The translations under genes and the position numbers were made by a program. Below are positions 44,767 to 53,565 of a stretch of DNA of 64,000 nucleotides, one piece after another; position 1 is the stretch's first letter; each line of letters opens with the position of its first letter. The stretch covers positions 109,947 to 173,946 of the forward strand of contig JBGAUE010000005.1 of the NCBI GenBank assembly GCA_044228795.1. Reading direction: 5' to 3'. The stretch is from M0108 sp044228795. Its GTDB lineage: Bacteria; Pseudomonadota; Gammaproteobacteria; Chromatiales; Chromatiaceae. The notes under the pieces are model-generated. The model saw nothing but the letters and a program-made list of their open reading frames with translations. It was not told the origin of the DNA and made no database searches.

Positions 44767-45008
44767 GTAGCTTTTCCGGGGGGGTGCCTCTGATGGAAAT
44801 CCAGGCGATCTGCCCGGTCCCGGTAGTCGTTGGTATCCGCTCCCTTGGCGATGCCCCGCATCTCGGCCAGATCGGGGATGGGGACCAGGGAGATGATGTC
44901 GCCCTTGGTGATGACCGCAAACTGCTGACCGGCCTGAAGGTGCAGCTCCTCGCGGATAGCTTTGGGGATGGAGAGCTGGAATTTGCTGGACAGGGTGACA
45001 GAGGCCAT
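44763..45008 (-). CDS. AbrB/MazE/SpoVT-type antitoxin-like DNA-binding protein
   Basis: 81 aa. MASVTLSSKFQLSIPKAIREELHL is the swapped-hairpin AbrB N-terminus (KFQLSIPKAIRE), followed by AGQQFAVITKGDIISLVPI. It probably binds its own promoter and regulates the three-gene module (AbrB, VapB-like, PIN). AbrB antitoxins usually pair directly with a PIN toxin, so an extra small gene between is unusual. Confidence 0.85.
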   Translation of the reverse strand: MASVTLSSKFQLSIPKAIREELHLQAGQQFAVITKGDIISLVPIPDLAEMRGIAKGADTNDYRDRADRLDFHQRHPPGKAT

Positions 45009-45098
45009 GGGGTTTACCTTTCGACTGGCTGATCGATCCGCGTTTCGTAAAAGATAACAGTTTCAGCGACTGTCCAAGCATTCGTCGCCAACCCGAGT

Positions 45099-45177
45099 CT
45101 CACCACTCACCACTCACCACTCACCACTCACCACTCACCACTCACCACTCACCACTCACCACTCACCACTCACCACT
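45099..45177. repeat. Heptamer tandem array, 11.3 copies
   Basis: Unit CTCACCA on the plus strand, perfect over 79 bp. It is the reverse complement of the family at 36339, so the two large arrays are inverted relative to each other with 8.65 kb between. The DUF3368 toxin gene ends inside it. Confidence 0.95.
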
Positions 45178-45662
45178 TCCCCCAACCCCAGACGCTCCAT
45201 GAACGCCCGATGGAGCCGCTGGGATAACCGAAATCCATGGTTAATCGACTCCTGCAGGAGCGTGCCGGCCGCCTGAGGCTCCAAGATGCCTCGTTCTGCC
45301 GCGAGCAACAGAACGCCGACCAGTCCCAGCACGGGGATCTTCATCATCCGGGCGATGCTCCGGCCTTTCTTCTCATCCGCCAACAGTGGCAGTCCTTGCG
45401 CTCGGGCGAGCGCCAATGCCTCCGCCTCGCCCGCGTCGAGCAGCGCGTGCAGATCGCCGAGTAATGGCGAGTCGCCCACCGCGACCACTTCGAGGAAGGC
45501 GAGGCGCGCAACGGTTTGCTCGAAGGCCGCGTCGCCGGCCAACCACTCCAGGTAGACGGCCCGCGGCAGCAAGACGCGCTCGAAACAGGCCCCCAGCAGG
45601 TCCAAACGCTGCCGGCCCGCCAGTACGATTAGCGCGGTCGTTTCACTGACGATGACGTCCAT
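45156..45662 (-). CDS. DUF3368 (PIN-like) toxin
   Basis: 168 aa. IVSETTALIVLAGRQRLDLL, AGEAEALALARAQGLPLLADEKKGR and ARMMKIPVLGLVGVLLLA are typical of DUF3368 PIN-fold proteins. The last residues (VVSGEW) and stop are encoded by the heptamer array, so the native C-terminus has been replaced. Pairs with the adjacent UPF0175 antitoxin. Confidence 0.87.
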   Translation of the reverse strand: MDVIVSETTALIVLAGRQRLDLLGACFERVLLPRAVYLEWLAGDAAFEQTVARLAFLEVVAVGDSPLLGDLHALLDAGEAEALALARAQGLPLLADEKKGRSIARMMKIPVLGLVGVLLLAAERGILEPQAAGTLLQESINHGFRLSQRLHRAFMERLGLGEVVSGEW

Positions 45663-45992
45663 TCAATGGCTGCCGAGCAGCTCCAGGGTTTCCAGGTCTT
45701 CAGCCAGGTCGTAGTCCGCGATGGGGATCCCCAGCTCGGCCAGTAGTCGCATTGTCTCCGCCTTTGGCATCCTGAACACCTGCGCCACCTGGCCCAGGCT
45801 GAGATCGCCGGCCTGGAAGGAGCGCAGGGCGATCCACTTCCGGAATCCCAGATCGAGCAGGCCGGCGTCGAAGGCAGCGGCGATGCCGAGCGGTTTGCCG
45901 TGCCGGGTGATCAGCAGGTAGTCACCGCTGTCGAGCGCCTTGCTGAGGACGCCAGGGTTGGTTTGCAGCGCTTTGATGCCGACGGTCTGCAT
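45663..45992 (-). CDS. UPF0175 family antitoxin with Phd-like N-terminus
   Basis: 109 aa. The N-terminal GIKALQTNPGVLSKALDSGDYLLI resembles Phd/YefM DNA-binding domains. The C-terminal LSLGQVAQVFRMPKAETMRLL is the UPF0175 helix-turn-helix. Its stop abuts the DUF3368 start. Likely neutralises and autoregulates that toxin. It lies immediately downstream of brxC. Confidence 0.85.
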   Translation of the reverse strand: MQTVGIKALQTNPGVLSKALDSGDYLLITRHGKPLGIAAAFDAGLLDLGFRKWIALRSFQAGDLSLGQVAQVFRMPKAETMRLLAELGIPIADYDLAEDLETLELLGSH

Positions 45993-46049
45993 GGAAGATA
46001 CTCCGCTTTAGGGGTACATCCAGCATACCATCCATGGGCGACGACGGGC

Positions 46050-49000
46050 TCAGCGGATCTCTACCCTTTCACCGGCGCCGATGGCGGCCTCCAGCTCCCG
46101 GCGGAGGCGCTCCAGATAGCCGTCGACGTCTGCCTGGGTTTCGAGGGGCGCCTTGGGCGCCAGCCGCGCCGCCTGAATGATGCGCCACTTCTTGAAGTAG
46201 ACGGGCGGCTTCTTCTCGCCGATATCCTTTTCCGCCCTCTCTTTGGTTGCAGCTTCAATCTTGTCGATCGCCTCGTCTGCCGCCTCGACTGCACTCTGCT
46301 GCGCCTGATTGATGTGGGCGATGCTGGTCTGGGCCTCGACCTGGCGCCTCAGGGTTTGCAGGGGGTAGAGACAGGGGTTGCGCAGGTCGTTGGATGCCTG
46401 CGCGGCATCCAACTCTGACCCGACCTTGGCGAGGTGGGCGTCGATGCGCTGGAGGACATGGTCCCTGAGCTTGGTGACCAGGGCGGCGTTGACCGCCTCG
46501 ACCGTCTGGATCAGTGACTCGGCATCCTTGATCATTCCGTAGGGCGCGGCGGCGGCGAGGATGTTCTTGACACGCGTCAGGGCCGCGGCGGCGGTTGGGT
46601 CCTTGTCCAGCCAGGTGCGGTTGAGTTGGAATCGGGCGTACGCCTTGCGCAGTTTCTCCCAGGTCGGGCGCTGGGTGTCGTAGAAGTTCTCCAACTCATG
46701 GACGCTGTCGGACAGATCGAGCAGGTCCGCCTGGCGCTCCAGACACTTGCCGATGAGGCCGAAGCTCTCCTTTTCCGCAAGGAGCTTGGCGATGACGCCC
46801 AGGGCGTCGGCAATCTCCTGACCGCCAGGGTAGTCCCCGGTGTCTGCCAACGTCTTATACTGGGTCAGGTGGGTGCGCCAGCCCCCCAGCTTCTCGCGCA
46901 GGAAGGCGTCCAGCCTGTCCTCGCCGTCCGGTGCGATCTGGCCAAAGACGTCCTTGGCCAGGTGACGCGCCGTCTGAAGCTGACCTGTGTCCACGCTCTG
47001 GCGCTTGATGAGGGTGATGCGCTTCCACTTGCTTGGGGTGAGGACGGCCTCATAGATCTTATCCGTGGATAGGGTCGCACCGTCCATGACCAGGCTGATG
47101 TCGCCCTTGCGGACCAGGCGGGCCACCAGCAGCACGACCTCCCACTCCGGCCAGCCGTAGGGGCGCCGCCCGAAACGCGTTTCGACCATATCTTCCAGGA
47201 TCACCTGCTTGTTGGCGCTGGCCATCAGGTTGAGGGTGCTCTGCACCTCGTCGAGGGCTTGACTGTTGCCTTGTCCGGCTGCCAGGGAGAAGCCAAGGTC
47301 ATCCAGGTCCGTGGCGCTGAGCACGGCTTTGATCTCGGCCTGGGGGTTGGCGGAGAGGTGGCTGAGGTAGCCGAGCTTGTTGAAACTGTTGCGGACCAGG
47401 TAGGTCAGGGCTTCGTTCATGATGGCGGCAGCGGTGCCGCCCTTGGGCTGGAGCGGCTGACCGGCGGCGTAATAGCGGGCCTCTTTCAGCAGTTGCTCCA
47501 GATGCAGGACCAGGCGCTGGCGGCGCTCCCGGTTCTCCTCCTGCCGCTCGCGCAGGATCTTGACGGTGCTGGTCGAGGCGGTGCCGTCGTTCCTGCGGCC
47601 GACGTACCGGTCGGTCTGGAGATAAGTGCGCAGCTCCCGCCCCAGGGTCTTGTCGTCGTCCAGGCGCAGGATGAGCTGGCCGCCCTCGGTGGCGCTCTGC
47701 AGGGTGCACTTGCCGTCGTCGTAGAGGGCGAAATCGTCGGCGAGCGGCGTGACGACGGACAGCACCAGGTCGCCATCGGTACGGGTGCCGTGGGGGTGGA
47801 GGTCGCAGAGGCGGTTGAGGCCGAAGTCCTTGTTGTTATCCGGGAAGCGGTGTTTGCGCAGGCCCTTGAGGACGTCCTCGAAGATCAACTCGCCGAGGAA
47901 CTTGGCCTCCTCCGCGGAGCTGAGATCGACGTCCTTGATCTCGCGGCTGATGTCGCGCTCCTCGTTGGTGAGGAAGAAATACTCGTCACCGTTGCGCCCG
48001 ATCAGGGTCTCCTTCTCCAGGCGTTGAACACTGGCCTCGATCTGGTGGCGCAGGGCCAGCCGGTCGGCGTCGATGCGATCGACGAACAGCGTCACCAGAT
48101 TGTCCACGTTGCCGCGGATCTCGTCGACGTAGCGGATCAGAAACAGGGTTTTGAGGACCAGGACGTCGGCGGGCTCCAGCTTGGCGTTGGCCGTGGCGTT
48201 GTCGATGGTGGATTTGACGATGCCTTCCAGAAAGCTCTCGATGGCCGGGTAGAAGCGGTACAGGGGCGAGAGTACGCCGATCGCCTCGCCGGCAAGCTGG
48301 ATGGCGGCGGATTGGAAGGCGTCAAGCATGGAGCGTTCGCCGCGGGCCAGGTGCAGGCCGGTGACGCCGTGGCGGCGAATGGCCTTGAAGATCCTCTGCA
48401 CCAGTTGGAACTGGTAGGGGGCGAAGGGATAGACGCTGACGAAGTCCAGTTCGTCGGCATAGGGCTTGAAGGTCATGCCGACGTTGCTGAAGCTGAGCTG
48501 GTTTTTGAGGATGTCGGCCTTGGTGCGGTAGAGGTCCGCCAGCGCGCTACGGGCCCCATCCGTCTTGCTCAACAGGCGCCTCTGGATGACCTCGTCCACG
48601 TTGGCGCTGGAGAGCGACAGGCGGGTCCGGAAACGGCCCTGGATCTTGGAGAAGTCGTTCGCCTTGGCGGCGCGAACCTCGCCCAGGATGGCGTCTATGT
48701 CCTCCTGGGAGGTCACCACGACCCAGGCCCGGCCACCACAGGCGGTGCCGAGGTTCTCGGTGATGGTCTGGAGGCTGAGCATCAGGTGGGTGTCCTGACC
48801 GATGAACTGGCCGACCTCGTCCACCAGGAAGATGATGCGGTGGCTCGGGCCCCGGCTGTCGAGGTAGTCCCGGACCCAGCGGGTAAAGTTTTCGACGGTC
48901 AGGAGTGATCTGAAGTCATCCTCGGACTTGTCGAGCCAGGCCCGCGCGCCCTCCGGGGTCTTGCCCAGGGCAACCGACAGGGCCTGCACCAGTTCGTCGG

Positions 49001-49631
49001 CATAGAAGCTGTAGCCGTCGCGCTCCTGCTCCCAATCGACACCCGCGGCGGCGCGAAAGGCGTCCTTGAAGGCCTCCAACTTGCCCTGGGCATCGAGATG
49101 ACGTTCCAGCTCGGCAATGTGGGGGTGGTCGCCGCTGTAGCCGAGTTTGTCGTTGAAGACCTTCAGGAACACGCGGAGGATGGCGTCGCGCCCGCCACTG
49201 CTGTCGGCCTTGCTGTCGATGTTGAACAGGATGACGTCCACGTCGCTGTTGACGGCGCGCTTGATGTCGCCGGCGAGCATGGCGTCCTGGATCTTGCCGT
49301 CGAAGAAGGCGATGGCGCGCTGGGTCTGTCCGGCCCGGGTGACCGCGCGGTTCTCCAGCAGGTAGGAGAGGATTTTGAGGAAGTGGGACTTACCGGAGCC
49401 GAAGAAGCCGGAGATCCAGACCCCGACCTTGCCCGCTAGGTCGGGGTTGCCCGCGTTGGCGATGGCGTCCAGGTAGGCGCCGAAGAATTTGCGGAAGTGG
49501 ATGTCCAGCTCCTTGGTGACGACGTATTCGTCCAGCTCCTGCCAAACCGACTCGCTGTCGTTCTGGTCGGCCTTGATGACGCCGTTGATGGGGCGGTTGA
49601 TGGCCTTGACGAACAGGTCCTGGATCAGCAT
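46050..49631 (-). CDS. brxC: BREX system P-loop protein BrxC
   Basis: 1193 aa, normal length. Walker A GFFGSGKSHFLK is at residues 75-86. IIFLVDEVGQFIGQDTHLML is the likely Walker B region. The C-terminal third is largely helical and charged. A large AAA-like ATPase required for BREX exclusion and methylation. It starts 9 bp after the brxB stop. Confidence 0.95.
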   Translation of the reverse strand: MLIQDLFVKAINRPINGVIKADQNDSESVWQELDEYVVTKELDIHFRKFFGAYLDAIANAGNPDLAGKVGVWISGFFGSGKSHFLKILSYLLENRAVTRAGQTQRAIAFFDGKIQDAMLAGDIKRAVNSDVDVILFNIDSKADSSGGRDAILRVFLKVFNDKLGYSGDHPHIAELERHLDAQGKLEAFKDAFRAAAGVDWEQERDGYSFYADELVQALSVALGKTPEGARAWLDKSEDDFRSLLTVENFTRWVRDYLDSRGPSHRIIFLVDEVGQFIGQDTHLMLSLQTITENLGTACGGRAWVVVTSQEDIDAILGEVRAAKANDFSKIQGRFRTRLSLSSANVDEVIQRRLLSKTDGARSALADLYRTKADILKNQLSFSNVGMTFKPYADELDFVSVYPFAPYQFQLVQRIFKAIRRHGVTGLHLARGERSMLDAFQSAAIQLAGEAIGVLSPLYRFYPAIESFLEGIVKSTIDNATANAKLEPADVLVLKTLFLIRYVDEIRGNVDNLVTLFVDRIDADRLALRHQIEASVQRLEKETLIGRNGDEYFFLTNEERDISREIKDVDLSSAEEAKFLGELIFEDVLKGLRKHRFPDNNKDFGLNRLCDLHPHGTRTDGDLVLSVVTPLADDFALYDDGKCTLQSATEGGQLILRLDDDKTLGRELRTYLQTDRYVGRRNDGTASTSTVKILRERQEENRERRQRLVLHLEQLLKEARYYAAGQPLQPKGGTAAAIMNEALTYLVRNSFNKLGYLSHLSANPQAEIKAVLSATDLDDLGFSLAAGQGNSQALDEVQSTLNLMASANKQVILEDMVETRFGRRPYGWPEWEVVLLVARLVRKGDISLVMDGATLSTDKIYEAVLTPSKWKRITLIKRQSVDTGQLQTARHLAKDVFGQIAPDGEDRLDAFLREKLGGWRTHLTQYKTLADTGDYPGGQEIADALGVIAKLLAEKESFGLIGKCLERQADLLDLSDSVHELENFYDTQRPTWEKLRKAYARFQLNRTWLDKDPTAAAALTRVKNILAAAAPYGMIKDAESLIQTVEAVNAALVTKLRDHVLQRIDAHLAKVGSELDAAQASNDLRNPCLYPLQTLRRQVEAQTSIAHINQAQQSAVEAADEAIDKIEAATKERAEKDIGEKKPPVYFKKWRIIQAARLAPKAPLETQADVDGYLERLRRELEAAIGAGERVEIR

Positions 49632-49640
49632 GGGGCGCTC

Positions 49641-50216
49641 CTAGTCCACTAAGCGAAAGGCGCGATAGTAGGGCTTGTCGGGCAAGATTCCGAACAGCCG
49701 CAGGGATTGACCGTCGTAGCGGCCGGGGTAGAAGAGCACCAGGGGGGTGCGGCCGGTGAGATGGGGCAGGTTGTTAAGCAGGGTATGGGTGCGTACCAGG
49801 GGGTAGGCGCTGCCGACGCCGGAGACGAGTATCAGGTCCTGTTCCTGGGGACGGACCGCGTCGGCGAAGATCTGCGCCAGTCGGGTGGCCGCGAGCGGCG
49901 CGGCCAGGTCTTTGAGCAGGCCGGCATCGCCCTGGGTCTGCCACTTGGCCGGGATCTTGTCGTAGAAGCCCCGCGCCTTGAGATGAGCGATGACCAGCTC
50001 GAAAAGGTTGACGTGGGCGAACCTCAGGGCGGGCCGGCGTTTGGGGAGCTGGGCGCGCAGGAAGTCTAGTTGGGCGCGCATCTCCTGCTCTCGTTCCGGC
50101 GGGTAGTCAAAGGCGTAGTAGGGGATCTCGTTGCCCAGGCCGCGGCCTTGGAGGAAGTCGTCGCTGGTGATCCGGTCGAGGATGCGGTTGAGGCGGGCCT
50201 CGAAATGGCTGGTCAT
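49641..50216 (-). CDS. brxB: BREX protein BrxB (DUF1788)
   Basis: 191 aa from MTSHFEARLNRILDRITSDD. FAHVNLFELVIAHLKARGFYDK and VSGVGSAYPLVRTHTLLNNL are characteristic of BrxB, with LVLFYPGRYDGQSLRLFG near the end. The frame extends upstream over brxA, but that part is not BrxB-like. Core gene, function unknown. Confidence 0.93.
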   Translation of the reverse strand: MTSHFEARLNRILDRITSDDFLQGRGLGNEIPYYAFDYPPEREQEMRAQLDFLRAQLPKRRPALRFAHVNLFELVIAHLKARGFYDKIPAKWQTQGDAGLLKDLAAPLAATRLAQIFADAVRPQEQDLILVSGVGSAYPLVRTHTLLNNLPHLTGRTPLVLFYPGRYDGQSLRLFGILPDKPYYRAFRLVD

Positions 50217-50241
50217 GGGTCCTGGCTCCATCGGCATCCGG

Positions 50242-50850
50242 TCAGCGGGATAAGTCCAGGCAGCGCAGGACATAGTCCTCCCCCGCCTCACTGAGGTAGG
50301 CCAGCACCTCGGGCGCGAGCTGCGGCGGGAGCAACTGGCGGGTGCGGGCATCGGCCAGGTAACCGGCCTCGGATAAGATGCCAAAGGCGCGGCTGCGCAG
50401 GCTGTCCAGGCTGCCCTGGCGCCAGTGGGGCATGAGGGGATCGCGCAGGCGGCAGTCCTCGATATAGGCGTCCCAATGACGAGGCTGCAGGGTCTGTTGG
50501 AAGCGGCGGTAGAGGTCGCGGACCACCAGGTCGAGGAAGTCGCCAAGCAGGGGGGAGTATTTGACCGTAGCGGCCAGGACGGCGTGGGTGGCCAAGGGCT
50601 TGTTACCGTCGCGCACCAGGCGCCAGAGGTCGGCCGTCAGGGTTTTCAGCCGGGCCCGGATCAACACGGCCTTGGTGGACGCCGTCGAAAGCGAGCGCTT
50701 GCGCAACAGGTTATCGATCTCGATGGCCTGCTTCCAGCCGGCTGAGTCGCTGCCCCGCAGCAGGAGGTCCGCCACGAGGCGGCTCTCCGGGACCATGAGC
50801 CCACCCAGAGTAAAGTTGGCCTTGTAGCGGCCTGCAGCGGGCGGAGGCAT
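50242..50850 (-). CDS. brxA: BREX protein BrxA (DUF1819)
   Basis: About 202 aa from MPPPAAGRYKANFTLGGLMV, matching the family's short N-terminus before YKANFTLGG. A GTG 57 nt upstream has no ribosome-binding site. FLDLVVRDLYRRFQQTLQPRHW is conserved. Small DNA-binding winged-helix protein and first gene of the operon; the operon promoter must lie in 50851-50911 or within the SYLF gene's 3' end. Confidence 0.92.
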   Translation of the reverse strand: MPPPAAGRYKANFTLGGLMVPESRLVADLLLRGSDSAGWKQAIEIDNLLRKRSLSTASTKAVLIRARLKTLTADLWRLVRDGNKPLATHAVLAATVKYSPLLGDFLDLVVRDLYRRFQQTLQPRHWDAYIEDCRLRDPLMPHWRQGSLDSLRSRAFGILSEAGYLADARTRQLLPPQLAPEVLAYLSEAGEDYVLRCLDLSR

Positions 50851-50911
50851 ATCCTGAAGAGCGCTCCTGGGCGGGGACGGCGGCTTGACTAAGGCGGCGC
50901 CAATCACGGGC

Positions 50912-51628
50912 TTACGGGCGATTGAGCGCCTCGTCCGGCCAGTAGCGCGATCCGGTCAGCTTTGCCGCGATCTTCCAGCCCATGCCGGTCAGGACGAATA
51001 CGGCCTTGCCGTCATTGAAGCGAATGACGAATTGCTCCTTTTCCTCGCCGGCCATGGCGCCGATTTCGGTCGCCGCATCCAGTCCTTCGGCGACAAAGGC
51101 CGCGAATCCGGCGGCGTCCTGGAACAAGATGACCATCTGGGAGGCGAAGCCGCCGAGGCCGAAGCTGAGACCGGCGCCGGTGGTCGCCATCTTCATATAA
51201 ACACGGGAGCCGGTCGCGGTGTTGACCGCGACACCACGCCCATAGCCGGCGACGACGTAGAAGCTGGCCTCCCGCTTGTCGAAGATGGCGTAACCAATGC
51301 TTTGCTCAAAGAGGGCACGGCTGCCCGGTTCCTCTTCAAACAGGTGCCGCAGGGTGGTCTCGGCCATGGCATCGAGCTTGGCGCGGGTGGCCTCGGGCGT
51401 GGCCTCGTCGCCAAGACTGTGCTTGGTCGAGTCGATGGTGTCATTGACCGCATCGGTCGCCTTCCCCGCGACGGCTCCGGCGGCATCGATGGCGCTGCCC
51501 GTCGTTTCGCCAACCGCCTGTACGGCCTTGCTCGCGCCTTCCCTCAGGTCTTGCAGCGAGAATTGGGCGGAGGCGATGGCCGGCGCCATGACCAGTAGCA
51601 GCGCCAGCAGGATGTCAATCTTCTTCAT
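50912..51628 (-). CDS. Secreted SYLF (YSC84-like) lipid-binding domain protein
   Basis: 238 aa from MKKIDILLALLLVMAPAIASA, a clear signal peptide, with GGAG at normal spacing upstream. An Ala/Thr-rich helical linker (about residues 30-75) precedes the SYLF domain (ALFEQSIGYAIFDKREASFYV and YMKMATTGAGLSFGLGGFAS). SYLF domains bind phosphoinositides in eukaryotes; bacterial members are periplasmic and uncharacterised. Confidence 0.85.
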   Translation of the reverse strand: MKKIDILLALLLVMAPAIASAQFSLQDLREGASKAVQAVGETTGSAIDAAGAVAGKATDAVNDTIDSTKHSLGDEATPEATRAKLDAMAETTLRHLFEEEPGSRALFEQSIGYAIFDKREASFYVVAGYGRGVAVNTATGSRVYMKMATTGAGLSFGLGGFASQMVILFQDAAGFAAFVAEGLDAATEIGAMAGEEKEQFVIRFNDGKAVFVLTGMGWKIAAKLTGSRYWPDEALNRP

Positions 51629-51815
51629 ATTCAAGACTCCGATAACCATTAAATAACCCCATTCAGGGAGAGAGCCGCGCCGGGGTTGGCCGTTACAGCC
51701 GTGCATTCGCCAGCTACCCTAGCATCTCCTCTAGGGGCATGACCAGGAAGATCAGGGGCCGGGCCAGGACAAGGCGGGCCTAAGGGGCACCTCAAGGGTG
51801 GTCAGCCGAGCCGAC

Positions 51816-53294
51816 CTAAGCTGGCCGCACCGCGAAGACGTGGCAGCCCCACGCCGGCAGATCGAGATAGAGTCCATGGGCAGCGAGGTCAGCCCCGTCA
51901 CGGCTGTAGTCCGCGTGTCCCAGTCGGTCCGCTAGCCGCCAGGTCCGGTCGGAGAGGTCGCCCCACGGCAACGCCACATAGCATTGGCTCGGGTGGTCGG
52001 CATAGTTCACCGCGACGAGGTGGCGGAGGTCTCCCGGGCCGGTCCAGGAGAAGGCGATGAAGGCGTCATTCGTCCCGTTTTCCTGCCAGGCGGGACGGAC
52101 CTCGAGGAGTTGCCACTGACCCTCGCGGAAGGCGGGGTCCCGCAGGCAGGCCATCAGGGTGTCGTAGAAGGCGGCAAGCTCCGGGTCCGGTGCCTCGGCC
52201 GGCCCGCGCACCAGGTGGATCGGGATCCGTACTCGCTTACCCTCCCGCTGACCCTGGTGGAGGAAGCGCAGGCCGGGGCTGAGGAATGTGATCACGGCGG
52301 CCGCGCGGTGGACGTCCGGGGCGAAGGCTGCGGCAGCCCGCCGCTCATCGTGGTTCTCCAGGAAGCGCGCGAGCTGGTTCTGAAGGTCGAGTCCGGCGGC
52401 GAGGTGCTCACGGACAGGCCGCGCCGCCCCTGCCACCAGGTGGTCGTAGAGACGCTTGTCGTAGCTGTAGTTGAAGCCTTGCTGCAGAAGGGTCCATTCG
52501 AGATCCCAGTAAACCTCGGCGAGGAAGAGGAAGCCGGGAACCTCGGCGCGCACGGCCGCCGTAGCCCGCGGCCAGAAGGGCGCCGTCACGATTCCCCAGG
52601 TCCTCTCGAAGATCTCCGGCAGCACCAGCATGGCCATGTCGCAGCGCACCCCGTCGCACTGGTGCGCGATCCGCTGGAGTTCACCGAGAAGGGCCTCCTG
52701 CAGGTCTGGGTTCCCGTAATTGAGTTGCAGGGTGTCGGGCCATCCGGCAAAGTAGGGGTCGCGGCCATAGGCCAGGATGCGGCTCCCGCTGGCCGTCGCG
52801 AGGCGCCGGTAGTTTTGGGGTTCAGAGAGGAGCTGTTCTTCCGTCCCGGCGATAAAGACGTCCGGATGCTCCTCCACCCAGGGGTGATCCAGTGCCACGT
52901 GGTTGGGGACAAAGTCGAGCAGGAGCCGCAGACCGCGCTCACGCAGGCGAGCGCGCAACCGGGCAAGGGCCGCGTCTCCGCCGAAGTCGGCGTGCACCCG
53001 GTAGTCGCGGACGGCGAAGCATGACCCGGAAACGTCGGACTCCCGGAAGTCCGGGAGGACTTGGCGGTACTCCGCCAGCCACTCGGGGTTCGTCGCCGAC
53101 ACGCGGCGACCGGCCTCGCCCGTCTGCCAGACGCCGAGGAACCACACCAGGTCGAATCCATCGCGGGCGAGCTGGTCGAGCTCCGTGTCCGTCACGTCGT
53201 CGAGGGTCGCGGGACGGCCCAGCGCGGCGGACAGCTCCGCCAGCCGGATGCGCGTGTTGACCTGGAAGAGCGAGGGATACCTGGGGGTTGACAT
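51816..53294 (-). CDS. Alpha-amylase family (GH13) glycoside hydrolase
   Basis: 492 aa from MSTPRYPSLFQVNTRI, preceded by AGGAGG (start could be the ATG one codon earlier). Barrel motifs: LLLDFVPNHVALDHPW, GVRCDMAMLVL (nucleophile Asp), FLFLAEVYWDLEW (acid/base Glu) and FLENHDERRAA (third Asp). No signal peptide, so intracellular. Acts on alpha-glucans or a trehalose/maltosyl substrate. A glycogen phosphorylase gene lies 5 kb away. Confidence 0.87.
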   Translation of the reverse strand: MSTPRYPSLFQVNTRIRLAELSAALGRPATLDDVTDTELDQLARDGFDLVWFLGVWQTGEAGRRVSATNPEWLAEYRQVLPDFRESDVSGSCFAVRDYRVHADFGGDAALARLRARLRERGLRLLLDFVPNHVALDHPWVEEHPDVFIAGTEEQLLSEPQNYRRLATASGSRILAYGRDPYFAGWPDTLQLNYGNPDLQEALLGELQRIAHQCDGVRCDMAMLVLPEIFERTWGIVTAPFWPRATAAVRAEVPGFLFLAEVYWDLEWTLLQQGFNYSYDKRLYDHLVAGAARPVREHLAAGLDLQNQLARFLENHDERRAAAAFAPDVHRAAAVITFLSPGLRFLHQGQREGKRVRIPIHLVRGPAEAPDPELAAFYDTLMACLRDPAFREGQWQLLEVRPAWQENGTNDAFIAFSWTGPGDLRHLVAVNYADHPSQCYVALPWGDLSDRTWRLADRLGHADYSRDGADLAAHGLYLDLPAWGCHVFAVRPA

Positions 53295-53565
53295 CATTGC
53301 CTCCTGAGTCTGGCTGCTCACCCGGGCCCGGACCTGCCGTTCTGAGGGCGGTCATCATTCATTCTGCCCCTTTGCCCAGGAAACTCGATACCTTTTCCTG
53401 CGCATCTGACGCAAGTACTGTTCCGATCCGGTCATCCGCTTATCATCTGTTGCCAACGGAGTTCTGGATACTCTAACTCCTGTCGGATCTGGCCCATTTC
53501 CCCCACCTGTCCGCTTGCCGCCTGTTGTTTCTTGGCGGCTCTTGCTCAACCCTGGAGACCCTGTC

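Noticed and set aside
47259..48908. Long 549-codon open frame on the plus strand
   Set aside because: It is antisense to brxC; residue composition is Gly/Ala/Val/Leu-rich and repetitive as expected from a GC-rich shadow frame, and BrxC on the other strand is a clear family match.
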